DNA of 6,155 nucleotides from positions 3,941 to 10,095 of the forward strand of contig DOON01000275.1 of assembly GCA_003514865.1 (NCBI GenBank). Reading direction: 5' to 3'. The notes below the pieces were generated by a model, which saw only the letters and a program-made list of their open reading frames with translations, was not told the DNA's origin and searched no databases. Within the stretch, counting starts at the first letter, position 1. The number at the start of each line of letters is the position of its first letter. Below are positions 5,038-6,155 of this stretch, one piece after another. Position numbers and translations under genes: made by a program. Origin of the DNA: Clostridiales bacterium (GTDB lineage Bacteria > Bacillota_A > Clostridia > Tissierellales > Sedimentibacteraceae).

Positions 5038-6155
5038 TTACAAAGGCCTTATCATATTTGAAGGAATTACCGCCTTGTCAAACTCCTCTTCTGTCATGAG
5101 CTTCATTTTTACGGCAGCTTCTTTTAATGTGATATTTTCCTTGTGTGCTAACTTTGCAACCTTTGCGGCATTTTCATATCCTATGTACGGATTCAAAGCA
5201 GTAACCAGCATGAGAGACTGCTCCAGATTTTCCTTTATCTTCTTTTTATTGGCCTTTATGCCCACAGCACAATTTTCATTGAATGATATCATGGCAGTGG
5301 CCATAAGGTCAACGGATTCAAGAAAATTATGTATGAGCACAGGCATATATACATTTAATTCAAAATTTCCCTGTGAAGCCGCTATTCCTATTGCGGTATC
5401 ATTTCCCATTACCTGCACGCATGCCATTGACAGGGCCTCACACTGTGTGGGATTTACCTTCCCCGGCATGATGGAGCTTCCCGGTTCATTTTCCGGTATG
5501 ATGAGCTCTCCTATACCGCACCTCGGTCCGCTTGCCAGCCATCTCACATCATTAGCTATCTTCATAAGGTTGCAGGCAAGAGCCTTGATTCCTCCGTGGC
5601 AAAAAACCAATGCATCCTTGCTCGTCAATGAATGAAATTTGTTTTTTTGCGACTCAAACTTCCTGCCGGTTATAATGCTTATTTCCTCCGCAACGATTTT
5701 GCCGAAATCATGGTGTGCATTAAGTCCTGTACCCACGGCTGTTCCTCCGATGGCAAGCTTGCTGATACCATCAAGTGACAGCTTTATCATTTTTTCGGAC
5801 TCAGACAACATTTCCTTCCATCCGCTGATTTCCTGCCCCAGTGTAAGAGGTGTTGCATCCTGCAGATGAGTTCTTCCTATTTTTATTATATTCTTATTTT
5901 CTTTTTCTAATTTTTTCAGTGTTTCCTCTAATTCTGCAATTGACGGAAGCAAGTGGTCTTCCACGGCAATCAGAGCAGCAACATGCATGGCTGTGGGAAA
6001 TGTATCATTTGAGCTCTGTGATTTATTCACATGATCGTTGGGATGCAGCAGCTTTTCTCCAGCAATTTCGTTTCCCCTGTTAGTAATTACCTCATTTGCA
6101 TTCATATTGGACTGGGTTCCGCTGCCCGTCTGATATACCACAAGAGGAAACTGGT
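5038..6155 (-). CDS. fumC: Class II fumarase, N-terminus cut by right window edge
   Basis: Class II fumarase reversibly hydrates fumarate to L-malate; it is oxygen-stable, iron-free and homotetrameric. The window holds 371 codons to the TAA at 5040-5038. The frame is open up to the edge ([18 protein letters not shown]), so about 90 N-terminal residues lie outside; the GTG at 6141 is an internal Val codon. Diagnostic segments are [51 protein letters not shown] (catalytic His codon at 5868-5866) and the mobile loop [17 protein letters not shown] (catalytic Ser codon at 5478-5476). The spacing between the His and Ser is 130 residues, as between H188 and S318 of E. coli Fum[10 protein letters not shown] separates it from aspartase and argininosuccinate lyase, which share the superfamily. 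Malic enzyme follows 25 bp downstream. Promoter and start are outside the window. Confidence 0.96.
   Translation of the reverse strand, partial: QFPLVVYQTGSGTQSNMNANEVITNRGNEIAGEKLLHPNDHVNKSQSSNDTFPTAMHVAALIAVEDHLLPSIAELEETLKKLEKENKNIIKIGRTHLQDATPLTLGQEISGWKEMLSESEKMIKLSLDGISKLAIGGTAVGTGLNAHHDFGKIVAEEISIITGRKFESQKNKFHSLTSKDALVFCHGGIKALACNLMKIANDVRWLASGPRCGIGELIIPENEPGSSIMPGKVNPTQCEALSMACVQVMGNDTAIGIAASQGNFELNVYMPVLIHNFLESVDLMATAMISFNENCAVGIKANKKKIKENLEQSLMLVTALNPYIGYENAAKVAKLAHKENITLKEAAVKMKLMTEEEFDKAVIPSNMIRPL

Noticed and set aside
4736..5635. Plus-strand 299-codon open frame crossing the fumC-malic enzyme boundary
   Set aside because: It is antisense to two well-supported enzymes, spans their intergenic gap, shows no recognisable domain and has low-complexity composition. 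A shadow frame explains it.
5038..6141. Reading fumC as a complete 367-residue gene starting at GTG 6141
   Set aside because: The frame stays open to the window edge with conserved fumarase residues (QFPLV) before that codon, so it is an internal valine of a truncated gene.
5038..6155. Aspartate ammonia-lyase as an alternative to fumarase
   Set aside because: The mobile loop reads [11 protein letters not shown], and [21 protein letters not shown] is also of the fumarase type; aspartases typically have an AKVNPV-type loop continuation.

Overview
The window looks like chromosomal core DNA from a low-GC Gram-positive anaerobe, probably a member of the Clostridia (Bacillota). This is inferred from AT-rich intergenic regions, purine-rich Shine-Dalgarno sites, TTG and GTG starts, classic sigma-A promoters, a HelD-type helicase (a family best known from Bacillota and Actinobacteria) and a fermentation-style fumarase/malic enzyme pair. 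The species cannot be named from the sequence.

Layout. On the left, two minus-strand genes form one unit: an XRE-family regulator with a C-terminal cupin domain (TTG start at 1103), followed 17 bp later by serS (seryl-tRNA synthetase), which runs off the left edge after 177 codons. A 296-bp AT-rich region (1104-1399) separates this unit from a divergent plus-strand gene. It holds a good promoter in each direction, a palindrome near the regulator's predicted start point and an AT-rich inverted repeat upstream of the helicase promoter. The plus-strand gene (1400-3634) encodes a 744-residue HelD-like protein, an SF1 ATPase that releases stalled RNA polymerase.

helD converges on a minus-strand tRNA-Gly gene (anticodon CCC, no encoded CCA). 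A single symmetric hairpin between them can end transcription from both sides. The tRNA has its own strong promoter, and just upstream of it lies the intrinsic terminator of the next minus-strand unit. That unit is fumC (class II fumarase, N-terminus cut by the right edge) followed 25 bp later by a short-form malic enzyme gene. Together they take fumarate to L-malate and then to pyruvate plus CO2, producing NAD(P)H.

No transposon, phage gene, CRISPR array, toxin system or obvious new multi-gene system is visible. The points most worth a second look are the coupling of serS to a cupin-type regulator without any room for a T-box leader, the unusual cofactor loop of the malic enzyme, the candidate operator overlapping the regulator promoter, and the compact shared-terminator arrangement around the tRNA.
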